Shown: positions 39,128 to 48,377, counted from the first letter of the stretch. The stretch: DNA of 64,000 nt from Gammaproteobacteria bacterium (GCA_026195255.1 JAPHSS010000011.1:61481-125480), one strand, 5' to 3'. Program-made: numbers and translations. Notes: generated by a model from the letters alone, not told the origin.

Positions 39128-40024
39128 ATGCATTCTGACGAATTTCCAACCTTAGAATACTTTATCGGTAATACACCATTGGTGCGCCTGCAACGGATGG
39201 TGCCGAACAATAATATTATACTGGTTAAACTGGAAGGCAATAATCCAGCGGGTTCGGTGAAAGATCGTCCGGCTATGTACATGATTAAGTTAGCTGAAGA
39301 ACGGGGAGAAATTAAACCTGGTGACACTTTAATTGAAGCCACAAGTGGCAATACGGGTATTGCGTTGGCTATGGCGGCGGCTATTAAAGGTTATAAGATA
39401 GTGTTGATTATGCCTGATAATATGAGTGAAGAGCGCAGGGCCAGTATGAAAGCCTATGGTGCTGAATTAATCAGTGTTACACAGGAGCAGAGCATGGAAG
39501 GCGCCCGTGATCTGGCTTTGCAAATGCAAGCTGATGGTAAGGGAATAGTACTCGATCAGTTTAATAATGAGGATAATCCCGTGGCTCATTATGAAGGCAC
39601 AGGCCCTGAAATCTGGCGTGATACAAAGGGTAAGATAACCCATTTTGTAAGCGCAATGGGCACCACGGGGACCATAATGGGAACTTCGCGTTACCTTAAA
39701 GAGCAAAATGACAAAATTCAAATAGTCGGTGTACAACCAGAAGCAGGTTCCAGAATACCGGGTATTCGTCGTTGGCCTAAAGCGTATTTACCAGGTATTT
39801 TCGATGAGAATCGTGTGGATTTAACCATTGATATTGATCAGCAACTGGCAGAGGAAACAACACGGCGTCTGGCAGCCGAAGAAGGTATTTTTTGTGGTGT
39901 TTCATCTGGCGGAGCTGTTGCAGCAGCTTTAAAGCTTTGCGAGCAGGTTGAAAATGCAGTTATTGTATCCATCATCTGTGACCGTGGAGATCGTTATCTA
40001 TCAACCGGGGTTTTCCCGGTTTAA
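39128..40024 (+). CDS. cysM: Cysteine synthase B
   Basis: 298 residues from the ATG at 39128; a TTG 18 bases upstream is less likely. Lys45 in NPAGSVKDRP binds PLP, the substrate loop is TSGNTG, and the C-terminal GVSSGGAVAA closes the phosphate site. The VSAMGTTGTIMG and RRWPKAYLP stretches are CysM rather than CysK in type. It makes cysteine from O-acetylserine and sulfide or thiosulfate. It is followed by rlmD, 101 bases later. Confidence 0.95.
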   Translation: MHSDEFPTLEYFIGNTPLVRLQRMVPNNNIILVKLEGNNPAGSVKDRPAMYMIKLAEERGEIKPGDTLIEATSGNTGIALAMAAAIKGYKIVLIMPDNMSEERRASMKAYGAELISVTQEQSMEGARDLALQMQADGKGIVLDQFNNEDNPVAHYEGTGPEIWRDTKGKITHFVSAMGTTGTIMGTSRYLKEQNDKIQIVGVQPEAGSRIPGIRRWPKAYLPGIFDENRVDLTIDIDQQLAEETTRRLAAEEGIFCGVSSGGAVAAALKLCEQVENAVIVSIICDRGDRYLSTGVFPV

Positions 40025-40125
40025 TCATTAAATTCAGTTGTTGGATGCGGGTTATGAAGTAAGGGTTTAGTTGTGCTTATTGCTTAAATTGACCTGAACC
40101 AGAAATTACAGAAAGAATTACCTAT

Positions 40126-41481
40126 ATGTCAAAAAGAAGAGTTCGTAGAAAACGTCTGCCAGAAGAGCTTGTTGAAGCCACAATAGAGTCACTAAGCCCA
40201 GAAGGCAGGGGAGTGGCTCATATAGAAGGTAAGGTTGTGTTTATTGATTTTGCTCTTGCGGGTGAAGTAGTTGAGTTTAAATACAGTCGTATGAGCAAAA
40301 AGTTTGATGAAGGTCGTGCTGTCAATATTTTAAAAGCCTCTGCAGATAGGGTAACACCCATTTGTGAGCACTTTACCGTGTGTGGTGGCTGTAGTATGCA
40401 GCACCAAAATCATGAAGCACAAATTATCAGTAAACAGGATGCTCTGATGTTACAGTTTCAGCACCTGGGGCAGGTGCAGCCAAAAAATATTCTGCCACCC
40501 TTAAGAGGCCCTGTTAAGCACTATCGACAAAAAGCCCGGTTAGGTGTGAAATATGTTCATAAAAAAGACAAAGTGCTGGTCGGTTTCCGTGAAAAGGGTA
40601 ATTCCTTTTTAGCAGATATACTAAATTGTCCCGTATTACACGAATCAGTGGGTTTGCGTATTACTGATTTATCCAGTTTATTAGTAACAATGAAAGCGAG
40701 GCAAAGTATTCCTCAGATTGAGGTGGCGATAGATGACACAAAAACCGCTCTGGTTTTTCGCCACCTTGAAGAATTGTGTGAAAGCGATAAAACAGCCTTA
40801 ATCGAGTTTGCTCAAAAAAATAATTTACAAATTATGCTGCAATCTGGCGGGCCGCATACGATCACTGCTTTATGGCCAGAAAATCCGCCTGCCCTAAGTT
40901 ATACATTACATGAACAACAGATCACTATTGAATTTCAGGTCAATGATTTCACGCAGGTAAATAGTGAAATAAACCAGTCAATGGTGAGTAAAGCGCTGCA
41001 AATGTTAGAACTGGATTCACAAGACAGGGTATTAGACTTGTTTTGTGGTCTGGGTAACTTTACTCTAGCTATGGCGAGACAGTGTGCAGAAGTTGTCGGG
41101 GTGGAAGGCTCTGAAAGCATGGTTATTAAAGCCCGTGAGAATGCGCAGCTAAATGATATTAAAAACTGTGATTTTTTTGCCGCGGATTTGTCTCAGGATA
41201 TAGCTAATGAGATCTGGTTATGTAAGGTCGGTGTTCATCAGACTTACGATAAGATATTGCTCGATCCACCCAGATCAGGTGCCATGGAAATGCTCAAGTA
41301 TATTGGTAAATTAAATGCAAAACGTATTGTTTATGTATCATGTAACCCGGCAACACTGGCCCGTGACGCTCAAGTGCTAGTGCATGAATATGGCTATACG
41401 TTAGAGGATGCAGGCGTAATGGATATGTTTCCTCATACGGCTCATGTTGAGTCTATTGCCCTGTTTACTAAAACTAATTAA
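40126..41481 (+). CDS. rlmD: 23S rRNA (uracil-1939-C5)-methyltransferase RlmD
   Basis: 451 residues: an N-terminal TRAM domain (about 10-70), an iron-sulfur site from Cys80, Cys86, Cys89 (CEHFTVCGGC) and Cys168 (LNCPVL), then a Rossmann methyltransferase with LDLFCGLGNFTLAMA, LDPPRSGAME, and the catalytic VSCNPATLARD. It uses SAM to methylate U1939 of 23S rRNA. cysM-rlmD next to barA resembles the layout in Pseudomonas and E. coli; relA, the usual next gene, is replaced here by an inositol-monophosphatase-like gene. Confidence 0.96.
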   Translation: MSKRRVRRKRLPEELVEATIESLSPEGRGVAHIEGKVVFIDFALAGEVVEFKYSRMSKKFDEGRAVNILKASADRVTPICEHFTVCGGCSMQHQNHEAQIISKQDALMLQFQHLGQVQPKNILPPLRGPVKHYRQKARLGVKYVHKKDKVLVGFREKGNSFLADILNCPVLHESVGLRITDLSSLLVTMKARQSIPQIEVAIDDTKTALVFRHLEELCESDKTALIEFAQKNNLQIMLQSGGPHTITALWPENPPALSYTLHEQQITIEFQVNDFTQVNSEINQSMVSKALQMLELDSQDRVLDLFCGLGNFTLAMARQCAEVVGVEGSESMVIKARENAQLNDIKNCDFFAADLSQDIANEIWLCKVGVHQTYDKILLDPPRSGAMEMLKYIGKLNAKRIVYVSCNPATLARDAQVLVHEYGYTLEDAGVMDMFPHTAHVESIALFTKTN

Positions 41482-41487
41482 TTATTA

Positions 41488-42291
41488 ATGAATAATATTT
41501 TAAACAAATTAGAAGAAATAATTAAATTGCATGCCGCTGAGCAAATTATGTCTCGTTATAATCATGTTGCGTATAGTTTAAAGCAAGATGGTAGCCTGGT
41601 GACAGAGGCTGACTCTGAAATGCAAAAAGCGATGATTGTCAGCCTGCAGAAGTTTTGGCCTGAATACGTTGTATTAGGCGAGGAAATGGATGAAGCAGAG
41701 CAGCAGGCGAAACTAGATAATGATGCTGCTGGTATCTGGATATTGGACCCATTAGATGGCACTAGTAATTTTGCTAGCGGAATTCCCGTTTTTTCTGTTT
41801 CTATCGCCTTAATAATAGATTCTGAAGTCGTACTGGGTTTGATTTATGACCCGAATAGAGATGAAACGTTTAGCGCAATTAAAGGTCAGGGCGCCTGGTT
41901 CAATAATCAGTTATTAAAGAGTCAAACAGAAAGAGAGCTTTTAAATCAATGTACAGCTCAAATAGATTTTAAACGCCTTACGCCTGAAATGCGAGTTTGC
42001 CTTTCTCGCGAACATCCTTATGCATCACAGCGCAATTTTGGCTCTGGTGCGTTAGACTGGTGTTGGTTGGCGCTGGGGCGTTGCCAGATTAATATACATG
42101 GTGGGCAAAAACTCTGGGATTACGTGGCTGGACAGTTAATTTTAACTGAAGCAGGTGGTTTTGCTAAAACATTCGGTGGCGATAAAGTGTTTAAAAAGAC
42201 ATTAGCACCCAGATCGGTTATGGCTGCAGTGAATTTATCTTTATTTAAACAATTACAAAAATACCTGACTTCAATGGAATGCAGGAAATAG
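41488..42291 (+). CDS. Inositol monophosphatase family protein
   Basis: 267 residues with the family metal sites GEEMDE, WILDPLDGTSNF (DPxDGT) and the C-terminal WDYVAGQLILTEAGG. It hydrolyses a small phosphate monoester in a lithium-sensitive, Mg-dependent way; relatives include SuhB, CysQ and HisN, and the substrate here cannot be fixed. It lies 6 bases after rlmD and probably shares its transcript. CysQ-like activity would suit the nearby sulfur gene cysM but has no sequence proof. Confidence 0.85.
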   Translation: MNNILNKLEEIIKLHAAEQIMSRYNHVAYSLKQDGSLVTEADSEMQKAMIVSLQKFWPEYVVLGEEMDEAEQQAKLDNDAAGIWILDPLDGTSNFASGIPVFSVSIALIIDSEVVLGLIYDPNRDETFSAIKGQGAWFNNQLLKSQTERELLNQCTAQIDFKRLTPEMRVCLSREHPYASQRNFGSGALDWCWLALGRCQINIHGGQKLWDYVAGQLILTEAGGFAKTFGGDKVFKKTLAPRSVMAAVNLSLFKQLQKYLTSMECRK

Positions 42292-42352
42292 TCAACTTCT
42301 GGATATATTCAAAAAATTCAGAAGTATTAACAGCTGAAGAGATGAAATAAAA

Positions 42353-43192
42353 ATGAAAGCATTTGTAATCAATGAAGATCAAATAAAAAATAGTGTAATG
42401 CTACTGGTGGGTGCCTTGCTAGCTGCTTTTATATTCGGATACTATCTGGGGTCATTGCCATCATCATCTGCAGATTTAGCAAACCAGGCACAGGAAAATC
42501 TTAATTCTAAGCAAAATATTAAACAGCTTGAAACTGAGACGCTTCAAAAAAATGATGTGATTAACCCTGAAACAATAAAAGCAGATAAAGTCGCTGAAGA
42601 GAAGCGTTTACTGAAGGAAAAAGAAGCAGCTGCCAGGAAAGAAGCAGAAAAAAAACAGTTAGCCAAAAAAGAGGCGGCTAAGAAAGAAGCGGCAAAAAAA
42701 GCAGCAGCAAAAAAAGAAGCGGCCAGGAAAGCAGCAGCAAAGAAAGAAGCAGCCAGGAAAGCAGCCGCCAGGAAAGAAGCAGCCAGGAAAGAAGCCGCCA
42801 GGAAAGAAGCCGCTAAGATTGAAGCCGCAAAGGTAGAAGCCGCTAAATTAGAAGATATATCGAAACAAAAAAATGAAAATGACATAAAATCGGATATAAC
42901 TAAAACACAAATGCCTGTAGATGAATCTGATTTAGATGAGTCTGATGTAGAGAAAAAAGTTTATTCAATACAGGCGGGTATGTTTGCCAGTGAGGCCAAT
43001 GCAAATAGTTTTATTGATAAATTAGCAGCTAAACAGTTTGATGCTTATGTGAGTAGTTTTATGTCGAGCTCAGGTACTACAAAATATAATGTTCGAGTTG
43101 GTCGATTTGCAGAACGCGAACAGGCAAGAGAGTTACTCAAAGAATTTCAAAAATCATTTTCTTCACCCGCGTACGTGGTAATTTCACGATAA
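42353..43192 (+). CDS. SPOR-domain membrane protein with Lys/Ala-rich linker
   Basis: 279 residues. One TM helix (about 13-33) anchors it in the inner membrane; residues 88-167 are a repetitive (K/R)KEAA linker and residues 202-278 form a SPOR domain (YSIQAGMFASEANANSF..VRVGRFAEREQARELL). SPOR domains bind denuded peptidoglycan at the septum, so a cell-division or wall role is inferred. It does not have the FtsN or DamX layout exactly. It is followed 4 bases later by a HAD gene. Confidence 0.85.
   Translation: MKAFVINEDQIKNSVMLLVGALLAAFIFGYYLGSLPSSSADLANQAQENLNSKQNIKQLETETLQKNDVINPETIKADKVAEEKRLLKEKEAAARKEAEKKQLAKKEAAKKEAAKKAAAKKEAARKAAAKKEAARKAAARKEAARKEAARKEAAKIEAAKVEAAKLEDISKQKNENDIKSDITKTQMPVDESDLDESDVEKKVYSIQAGMFASEANANSFIDKLAAKQFDAYVSSFMSSSGTTKYNVRVGRFAEREQARELLKEFQKSFSSPAYVVISR
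42614..42853 (+). repeat. In-frame 15-base repeats encoding (K/R)KEAA
   Basis: About 16 units of a five-residue period code for a charged helix in the SPOR protein. Codons vary (AAAGAAGC, AGGAAAGC), but the period is clear. Such tracts change length easily between strains. Confidence 0.8.
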
Positions 43193-43196
43193 TTTG

Positions 43197-43883
43197 ATGT
43201 ATAAATTAATCTGTTTTGATTTAGACGATACACTTTGGCCATGCACGCCAACTATTCAGTTTGCAGAACAAACACTTTATAACTGGTTAAGTGAGTATAA
43301 ACCAGGGGTTACTCAAATTTATGATATTGATCAGTTACGATTAAAACGTAAACAGCTTATTGAAGAGCAGCCTGAATTAATACATGATTTGTCAGCTGCG
43401 AGAAAGGTGCATTTGAAGCAGCTTGCAAGTGAAACGGGTGATACAGATGACTGGGTGGACGCTGCGTTTGATGTATTTTATCAGGCGCGACAAAAAGTAA
43501 GCCTGTTTGAAGACGTGATTCCTGTTTTGTCAGTATTGAAAAAAAACTATATATTGGCTGCGTTAACCAATGGTAATGCGCATATCAGTAAAACCGGTTT
43601 ATCTGAATATTTTGATTTTCAGGTGTCCGCTGCAGATGTTCTGGCTTCTAAACCAGATCCAGCTATGTTTGTTACTGCAATGCATAAGGCAGGAGTCAGT
43701 CCAGCACAAACCTTACATGTGGGAGATCATCCCGAGCATGATATTCAGGGTGCAAGAAATGCCGGTGTTGATTCTGTCTGGCTTAGGCGATTTGCTCAGA
43801 GCTGGGACCTCGGTGAAGCAGAACCGGAGCAGCAATTCGATAATTTGAAGCAGTTTCATAAGTGGTTATCAGAGATGAAATAA
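43197..43883 (+). CDS. HAD-superfamily hydrolase
   Basis: 228 residues; the ATG at 43197 is chosen over an in-frame TTG at 43194. It has the HAD motifs FDLDDTLWP (the nucleophile Asp), LAALTNGN, K in LASKPDPAMF and HVGDHPEHDIQGARNAG. The cap is of the small C1 type, so phosphoglycolate- or haloacid-like hydrolases are the nearest relatives. It removes phosphate from an unknown small molecule in the cytoplasm. It follows the SPOR gene closely, probably in one transcript. Confidence 0.82.
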   Translation: MYKLICFDLDDTLWPCTPTIQFAEQTLYNWLSEYKPGVTQIYDIDQLRLKRKQLIEEQPELIHDLSAARKVHLKQLASETGDTDDWVDAAFDVFYQARQKVSLFEDVIPVLSVLKKNYILAALTNGNAHISKTGLSEYFDFQVSAADVLASKPDPAMFVTAMHKAGVSPAQTLHVGDHPEHDIQGARNAGVDSVWLRRFAQSWDLGEAEPEQQFDNLKQFHKWLSEMK

Positions 43884-43986
43884 GCCAGTCAGGCAACTTA
43901 ACTCGTTATTTTAACTACACTGATATTTATGTAGCTGCCATCATCATATATAATGCCTTGTTCAATTAACCCAGAATGAATATTTA

Positions 43987-45042
43987 ATGAAGTATAAAAC
44001 TGACGATTTACGTATATCCGGCCTGCAAGAAGTACTACCACCAGAAGAGTTGCATCGGGAGTATCCCATAACAGATGCCGCATCAGAAACGGTGCATGGC
44101 GCACGTCAGGCTATCCATGAAATTCTTCAGGCTGAAAGTGACCGTTTACTGGTTATCGTGGGGCCCTGTTCTATACATGATACTAAAGCGGGTAGAGAGT
44201 ATGCTCGACTGTTAAAACCCCTTATCGATGAGTTAGCTGAAGATTTAAGTATTGTGATGCGTATTTATTTTGAAAAGCCTCGTACAACAGTAGGTTGGAA
44301 AGGTTTAATTAATGATCCTCATCTGGATGATAGTTTTAATATAAACCACGGTCTTCGTCAGGCTCGAAGTTTTCTGCTGGATATTGCTGATATGGGCATA
44401 CCAGCAGGTACCGAATATCTGGATTTAATTAGCCCCCAGTATATTTCAGATCTGGTTAGCTGGGGAGCAATAGGCGCCAGAACGACGGAGAGCCAGGGGC
44501 ATCGAGAACTTGCATCAGGCTTATCCTGTCCGGTTGGCTTTAAAAATGGCACGGACGGCGGCCTTAAAGTAGCGATAGACGCAATACAGGCGGCTTCACG
44601 CCCACATGTTTTTATGTCATTAACCAAGCAAGGGCGTTCAGCTATCTTCTCTACAACAGGAAATGAAGATTGCCATATTATCTTACGCGGTGGAAAGTCC
44701 CCCAATTATGATGCTGATAATGTAAAACTGGCGGCACAACAATTACAGGAAAATGGGCAGAGCCCGCGCCTGATGATTGATTGTTCTCATGCTAATAGTG
44801 AGAAAGATCACAATCGCCAGTTAGATGTATGCCGTAATGTAGCAGGGCAAATAAGCGCAGGTAATAACGATATTATAGGTGTCATGCTTGAGAGCCATTT
44901 AGTAGCAGGTCGTCAGAATGTAGATGACATTGATAGTTTAAACTATGGGCAAAGCATCACTGATGCATGTATCGCCTGGGATGAAACAGAAGTGCTGCTA
45001 AGAGAATTAGCGGAAGCCGTCAGAGCAAGAAGAAAGGCTTAG
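43987..45042 (+). CDS. aroG: 3-deoxy-7-phosphoheptulonate synthase (class I, AroG-like)
   Basis: 351 residues, very close to the E. coli AroG/F/H group along its length: MKYKTDDLRISGLQEVLPP at the start, VGPCSIHD, YFEKPRTTVGWKGL, SWGAIGARTTESQ and DCSHANS. It joins phosphoenolpyruvate and erythrose 4-phosphate to open the shikimate pathway. Class I enzymes are feedback-inhibited by Phe, Tyr or Trp; I cannot tell which from this sequence, so the symbol is tentative. It has about 100 bases of spacer upstream and appears monocistronic. Confidence 0.92.
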   Translation: MKYKTDDLRISGLQEVLPPEELHREYPITDAASETVHGARQAIHEILQAESDRLLVIVGPCSIHDTKAGREYARLLKPLIDELAEDLSIVMRIYFEKPRTTVGWKGLINDPHLDDSFNINHGLRQARSFLLDIADMGIPAGTEYLDLISPQYISDLVSWGAIGARTTESQGHRELASGLSCPVGFKNGTDGGLKVAIDAIQAASRPHVFMSLTKQGRSAIFSTTGNEDCHIILRGGKSPNYDADNVKLAAQQLQENGQSPRLMIDCSHANSEKDHNRQLDVCRNVAGQISAGNNDIIGVMLESHLVAGRQNVDDIDSLNYGQSITDACIAWDETEVLLRELAEAVRARRKA

Positions 45043-45083
45043 CCCGCCAAAGTTAAAGGCAGACAAGTAAGTAATGGCTTTTT

Positions 45084-45272
45084 TTATTTGTCGATTGAAC
45101 GGTTATAACAACTCATATTGCCACAGTCTTTAGTGCAGCCAACCTGTTGATCTATAATCATTTTATGAAGCTGGTCATGGTTAACTTTTTTCACAGAACG
45201 ACCCGTATTAGAGTCAAGCAAACGCAGACTAAGATTAGGGCAATCAAGCAATGTCTCTAGCAGATCATTCAT
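45084..45272 (-). CDS. Small Cys-rich protein of unknown function
   Basis: 62 residues, convergent with the DAHP synthase gene. It has four Cys at positions about 10, 46, 50 and 55, the last three in a cluster GCTKDCGNMSC, which could bind a metal. The start has an AAAGAG ribosome site six bases upstream. It is not recognised and no signal peptide is visible. The decayed dehydrogenase lies directly upstream on the same strand. Confidence 0.6.
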   Translation of the reverse strand: MNDLLETLLDCPNLSLRLLDSNTGRSVKKVNHDQLHKMIIDQQVGCTKDCGNMSCYNRSIDK

Positions 45273-45324
45273 AATATACTCTTTAAAGTAGGATTTAAAT
45301 GAGAATTATACTCATTTGGGTTTT

Positions 45325-45689
45325 TTAAGCAATTAAATTTATCGGTTTCTCGTTTAGCCATGCGTGTATTGTAACAATAATCTGCTCAGCGATTATTTGT
45401 GCATTTTCAGGTGTATCTCCGGTTAAATCATAAATATTACAAACCCGAACTCCTCGTTTTTAGCGGCTGCTAAATCAATATGGTCGATTTTATCACCTGC
45501 AGCGATTATAACTTCAGCTTAAATGCTTCCTGAATTACTTTTGCATTAACCGCTGTATTGGTGCTCACAATCGTCAACAGCATCTTCGGTTAAGTCGACA
45601 TGCTCTAGCCAGACAAATTTTGGCAGGTTTACGGGAGTAAATTCAGGCATGCCTTAAAGTTGCCCACTGTCGACTAATACTATATTCAT
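45325..45689 (-). pseudogene. Remnant of a D-2-hydroxyacid dehydrogenase
   Basis: Read from the ATG at 45689, the frame gives MNIVLVDSGQL, an in-frame TAA (45656-45654), then GMPEFTPVN..LTEDAV. Three frameshifts (about 45574-45585, 45508-45515 and 45447-45458) let the reading continue as TIVSTNTAVNAKVIQEAFKL, VIIAAGDKIDHIDLAAAKNE and GVRVCNIYDLTGDTPENAQ, to a stop at 45325. This matches the N-terminal catalytic half of the family and a short C-terminal end; the NAD-binding middle (about 190 residues) is deleted. Only about 120 codons remain of about 320. Confidence 0.78.
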
Positions 45690-45764
45690 TAAAATAACTT
45701 TATATATAAATTTGTAGATTGTATGATGGCGTAACTTAAATACCTTTGAAAAATTAATAATTTT

Positions 45765-46988
45765 ATGACCAACATATTAAAATCCGACAAACTAAATCAG
45801 GTTTGTTACGACATTCGCGGCCCTGTATTACAGGAAGCCAAACGTCTTGAAGAAGAAGGTCATAGTATAACCAAATTAAATATTGGTAATCCTGCACCGT
45901 TTGGGCTGTGTGCACCGGATGAAATTATTCAGGATGTGATGCGCAATCTGGTGAACTGTCAGGGGTATTCAGATTCAAAGGGTGTGTATTATGCCCGTAA
46001 AGCCGTAATGCAATATTGTCAGGAGAAAAATTTTCCTTATGATGTGGATGTAGATGATATCTTTATTGGTAATGGGGTCAGTGAATTAATCGTAATGTCG
46101 ATGCAGGCATTATTGAATAATGATGATGAGGTGTTAATACCTGCACCAGATTATCCATTATGGACAGCGGCAGTCAGGTTATCTGGTGGTAATCCAGTAC
46201 ATTATTTGTGTGATGAAGAAAACGAATGGCAACCAGATATTGCGGATATAGAAAGTAAAATCACATCTAAAACCCGTGGTATAGTAGTTATAAATCCTAA
46301 TAATCCAACTGGTGCGGTATATACAAAGCAAAGCCTTCTCGCATTACTTGAAATTGCCCGTAAACATAAGCTGGTTGTTTTTGCCGATGAAATTTACGAC
46401 AAAATAATTTATGACGATGCTGTACATATTGCATTGGCTTCACTGGCCGATGATTTATTAATGCTTAGTTTTAATGGCTTATCAAAATCTTATAGAGTTG
46501 CAGGATTTCGAGCTGGCTGGATGGTAATAAGTGGAGCCAAAGATCATGCCCGTGATTTTATTGAAGGTATGGAGTTACTGGCATCGATGCGTTTATGTTC
46601 TAACGTGCCGGGACAGCACGCAATTCAAACCTCTCTAGGGGGGTATCAAAGTATTAACGATCTGGTTAAACCCGGCGGTCGTTTATATGAGCAGATGGAC
46701 TATAGCTGGAAGATGTTAAACCAGCTTGAAGGGGTGAGTTGTCTAAGGCCTAAAGGTGCGCTGTACTTATTTGCTAAACTTGATCCTGATATTTACAGAA
46801 TTGAAGATGATGAAAAATTTGTTTTACAGTTATTGCAACAGGAAAAAATTCTGTTAGTGCAAGGCACGGCATTTAACTGGCCTAAAACAGATCATTTTAG
46901 ATTAGTCTTTTTATCACGCCGTGAAGATATGGACGGCGTAATGGAAAAGATGGATAGATTTTTAAAGCATTATCGAGAAAATAATTAG
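45765..46988 (+). CDS. alaA: Glutamate-pyruvate aminotransferase AlaA-like
   Basis: 407 residues of aminotransferase fold type I: KLNIGNPAPFGLCAPDE, YSDSKGVYYARKAV, INPNNPTGAVY, DEIYDKIIY, and the PLP-binding lysine in SFNGLSKSYRVAGFRAGWM. The match is to AlaA (formerly YfbQ), which makes alanine from pyruvate and glutamate. It is alone, divergent from the pseudogene. Confidence 0.9.
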   Translation: MTNILKSDKLNQVCYDIRGPVLQEAKRLEEEGHSITKLNIGNPAPFGLCAPDEIIQDVMRNLVNCQGYSDSKGVYYARKAVMQYCQEKNFPYDVDVDDIFIGNGVSELIVMSMQALLNNDDEVLIPAPDYPLWTAAVRLSGGNPVHYLCDEENEWQPDIADIESKITSKTRGIVVINPNNPTGAVYTKQSLLALLEIARKHKLVVFADEIYDKIIYDDAVHIALASLADDLLMLSFNGLSKSYRVAGFRAGWMVISGAKDHARDFIEGMELLASMRLCSNVPGQHAIQTSLGGYQSINDLVKPGGRLYEQMDYSWKMLNQLEGVSCLRPKGALYLFAKLDPDIYRIEDDEKFVLQLLQQEKILLVQGTAFNWPKTDHFRLVFLSRREDMDGVMEKMDRFLKHYRENN

Positions 46989-47125
46989 TTTTTTATAGAT
47001 CACATTCAGGTTTCTTTCTGGATGTATTATTCATGACATGGTTATTCATTATCTGAATCTGTAAAGTATGTATCTGTATACGCGTTTAGTTTTACATAAT
47101 TCAGATATGAGTTATTCAAAGCCTC

Positions 47126-47500
47126 TTAAATCATTTCAATAAAAACAAAATCTCCTGGCTTGCAGGGTTTTAGTAATGTGACATCTGTAACTGCGTGCGC
47201 CCAGATATTAGCTTTTGTCGCTAAACGAATCTCATCGGTTTTAGAAGCAGGGGTCTTACCAAAACCTATTGCAATACAGCCGCCTTCAGTCCAGAAAGCT
47301 ATTTCACCGGCTTTAACAACATCTTTTGCATCATTCTCAAGTTCAGCCATTACGGGGGTTTCAAAAAATACCTCTTCACCCCATGTTGAAGCCTTGCAGC
47401 CAAATGGGAGTGCATCTTTTATATTTCTGGCTGTAGGTGTGTCGAGTAGTCTGGCTTCTATTTTAACTTTACCGATGGATATTAGAACTTTGTCACTCAT
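47126..47500 (-). CDS. Cyclophilin-like fold protein (DUF3830/TM1367 type)
   Basis: 124 residues from the ATG at 47500, which has a GAG ribosome site; a start 66 bases upstream would add a proline-rich stretch without a site. The body has the small beta-barrel pattern IEARLLDTPTARNIKDALPF, STWGEEVFFETP, GEIAFWTEGGCIAIGFGKTP and CKPGDFVFIEMI seen in cyclophilin-like TM1367/DUF3830 proteins, which lack isomerase activity. Function is unknown. It lies 88 bases after pdxH on the same strand. Confidence 0.7.
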   Translation of the reverse strand: MSDKVLISIGKVKIEARLLDTPTARNIKDALPFGCKASTWGEEVFFETPVMAELENDAKDVVKAGEIAFWTEGGCIAIGFGKTPASKTDEIRLATKANIWAHAVTDVTLLKPCKPGDFVFIEMI

Positions 47501-47588
47501 ATTTAACTCTATATTGGGTTTACGCTGTATTGGGGGGAGCTGGCCTGGTAAAGCAGGCGCAGACAATTCTGTTTTCGATTATATCAGA

Positions 47589-48227
47589 TTATGGTTGTAG
47601 ACGGGTTATTAGCCACTTACCTGAATCATCTTTTGTATAGGTAAAACGATCATGTAACCTGTTTTCACGACCTTGCCAAAATTCAAATGATTCTGGTAGT
47701 AATCGATAGCCGCCCCAGCTTTCAGGTCTGTCTACGGTATTGGCATTAGTTTTTTTAAGCTGTTCTAATTTGTCTTCCAGTTGTTTACGCGAACCAATTG
47801 GCTGGCTCTGTTTAGATGCCGCTGCACTAAACTGGCTGTCCAGTGGGCGAGAGTGAAAATACTCTTCAGCTTCTTTAGTGCTTAATTTTTCGACTTGTCC
47901 CTGAATTTTTACCTGTCGGTCCGCATCACGCCAGTAAAATAGCAAGCAGGCCTGGGGATTATGCAGAAGTTGCTGGCCTTTGTGGCTGGTGTAATTGGTG
48001 TACCAGCTAAAACCGGATTCATCAATTTGTTTTAGTAATACGATACGAGAATCGGGCATGCCATTTTTATCGGTGGTTGATAATGTCATGCAGGTGGCAT
48101 CTTTAAATTCAGCCTGCTTGGCCTGATCCAGCCAAAGTTTCATTTGTTCAACAGGGTTCTGATTTAACTGCTTTTTACTTAAGCTGCTAAAGTCGTATTC
48201 ACGGCGGGTATCGGCAAGTGTCGTCAT
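47589..48227 (-). CDS. pdxH: Pyridoxine/pyridoxamine 5'-phosphate oxidase
   Basis: 212 residues with the FMN-binding patterns MTLSTTDKNGMPDSRIVLLK, FSWYTNYTSHKGQQL and FYWRDADRQVKIQG, and the C-terminal RP..WGGYRLLPESFEFWQGRENRLHDR. It oxidises PNP or PMP to pyridoxal 5'-phosphate in the cytoplasm. pdxJ, upstream in the same pathway, is also in the window. Confidence 0.96.
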   Translation of the reverse strand: MTTLADTRREYDFSSLSKKQLNQNPVEQMKLWLDQAKQAEFKDATCMTLSTTDKNGMPDSRIVLLKQIDESGFSWYTNYTSHKGQQLLHNPQACLLFYWRDADRQVKIQGQVEKLSTKEAEEYFHSRPLDSQFSAAASKQSQPIGSRKQLEDKLEQLKKTNANTVDRPESWGGYRLLPESFEFWQGRENRLHDRFTYTKDDSGKWLITRLQP

Positions 48228-48325
48228 AGGTTTAATCAGTTAAAAAATGAGAGTTTAATATATAGTGAGGCTAGTTAATTTGATCTTGCGCTATTAAAGT
48301 ATCGTTTTATTTTTGGATTCAGTTC

Positions 48326-48377
48326 TGAGTTACGGGTATTTAAGTTAAGCTTGAGTTACGGGTATTTAAGTTAAGCT
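48326..48377. repeat. Tandem duplication of a 26-base unit
   Basis: Two identical copies of TGAGTTACGGG-TATTTAAGTTAAGCT (48326-48351 and 48352-48377) lie between rimO and pdxH. The last seven bases of copy 2 form part of the hairpin at 48371-48410. Confidence 0.85.

Noticed and set aside
42544..42885. Antisense ORF rich in Ala, Ser and Phe under the SPOR gene
   Set aside because: It is a mirror of the repetitive (K/R)KEAA coding tract.
47160..47600. 146-codon ORF on the plus strand opposite the cyclophilin-like gene
   Set aside because: The minus-strand gene has a ribosome site and a recognisable fold; the plus frame is a shadow.
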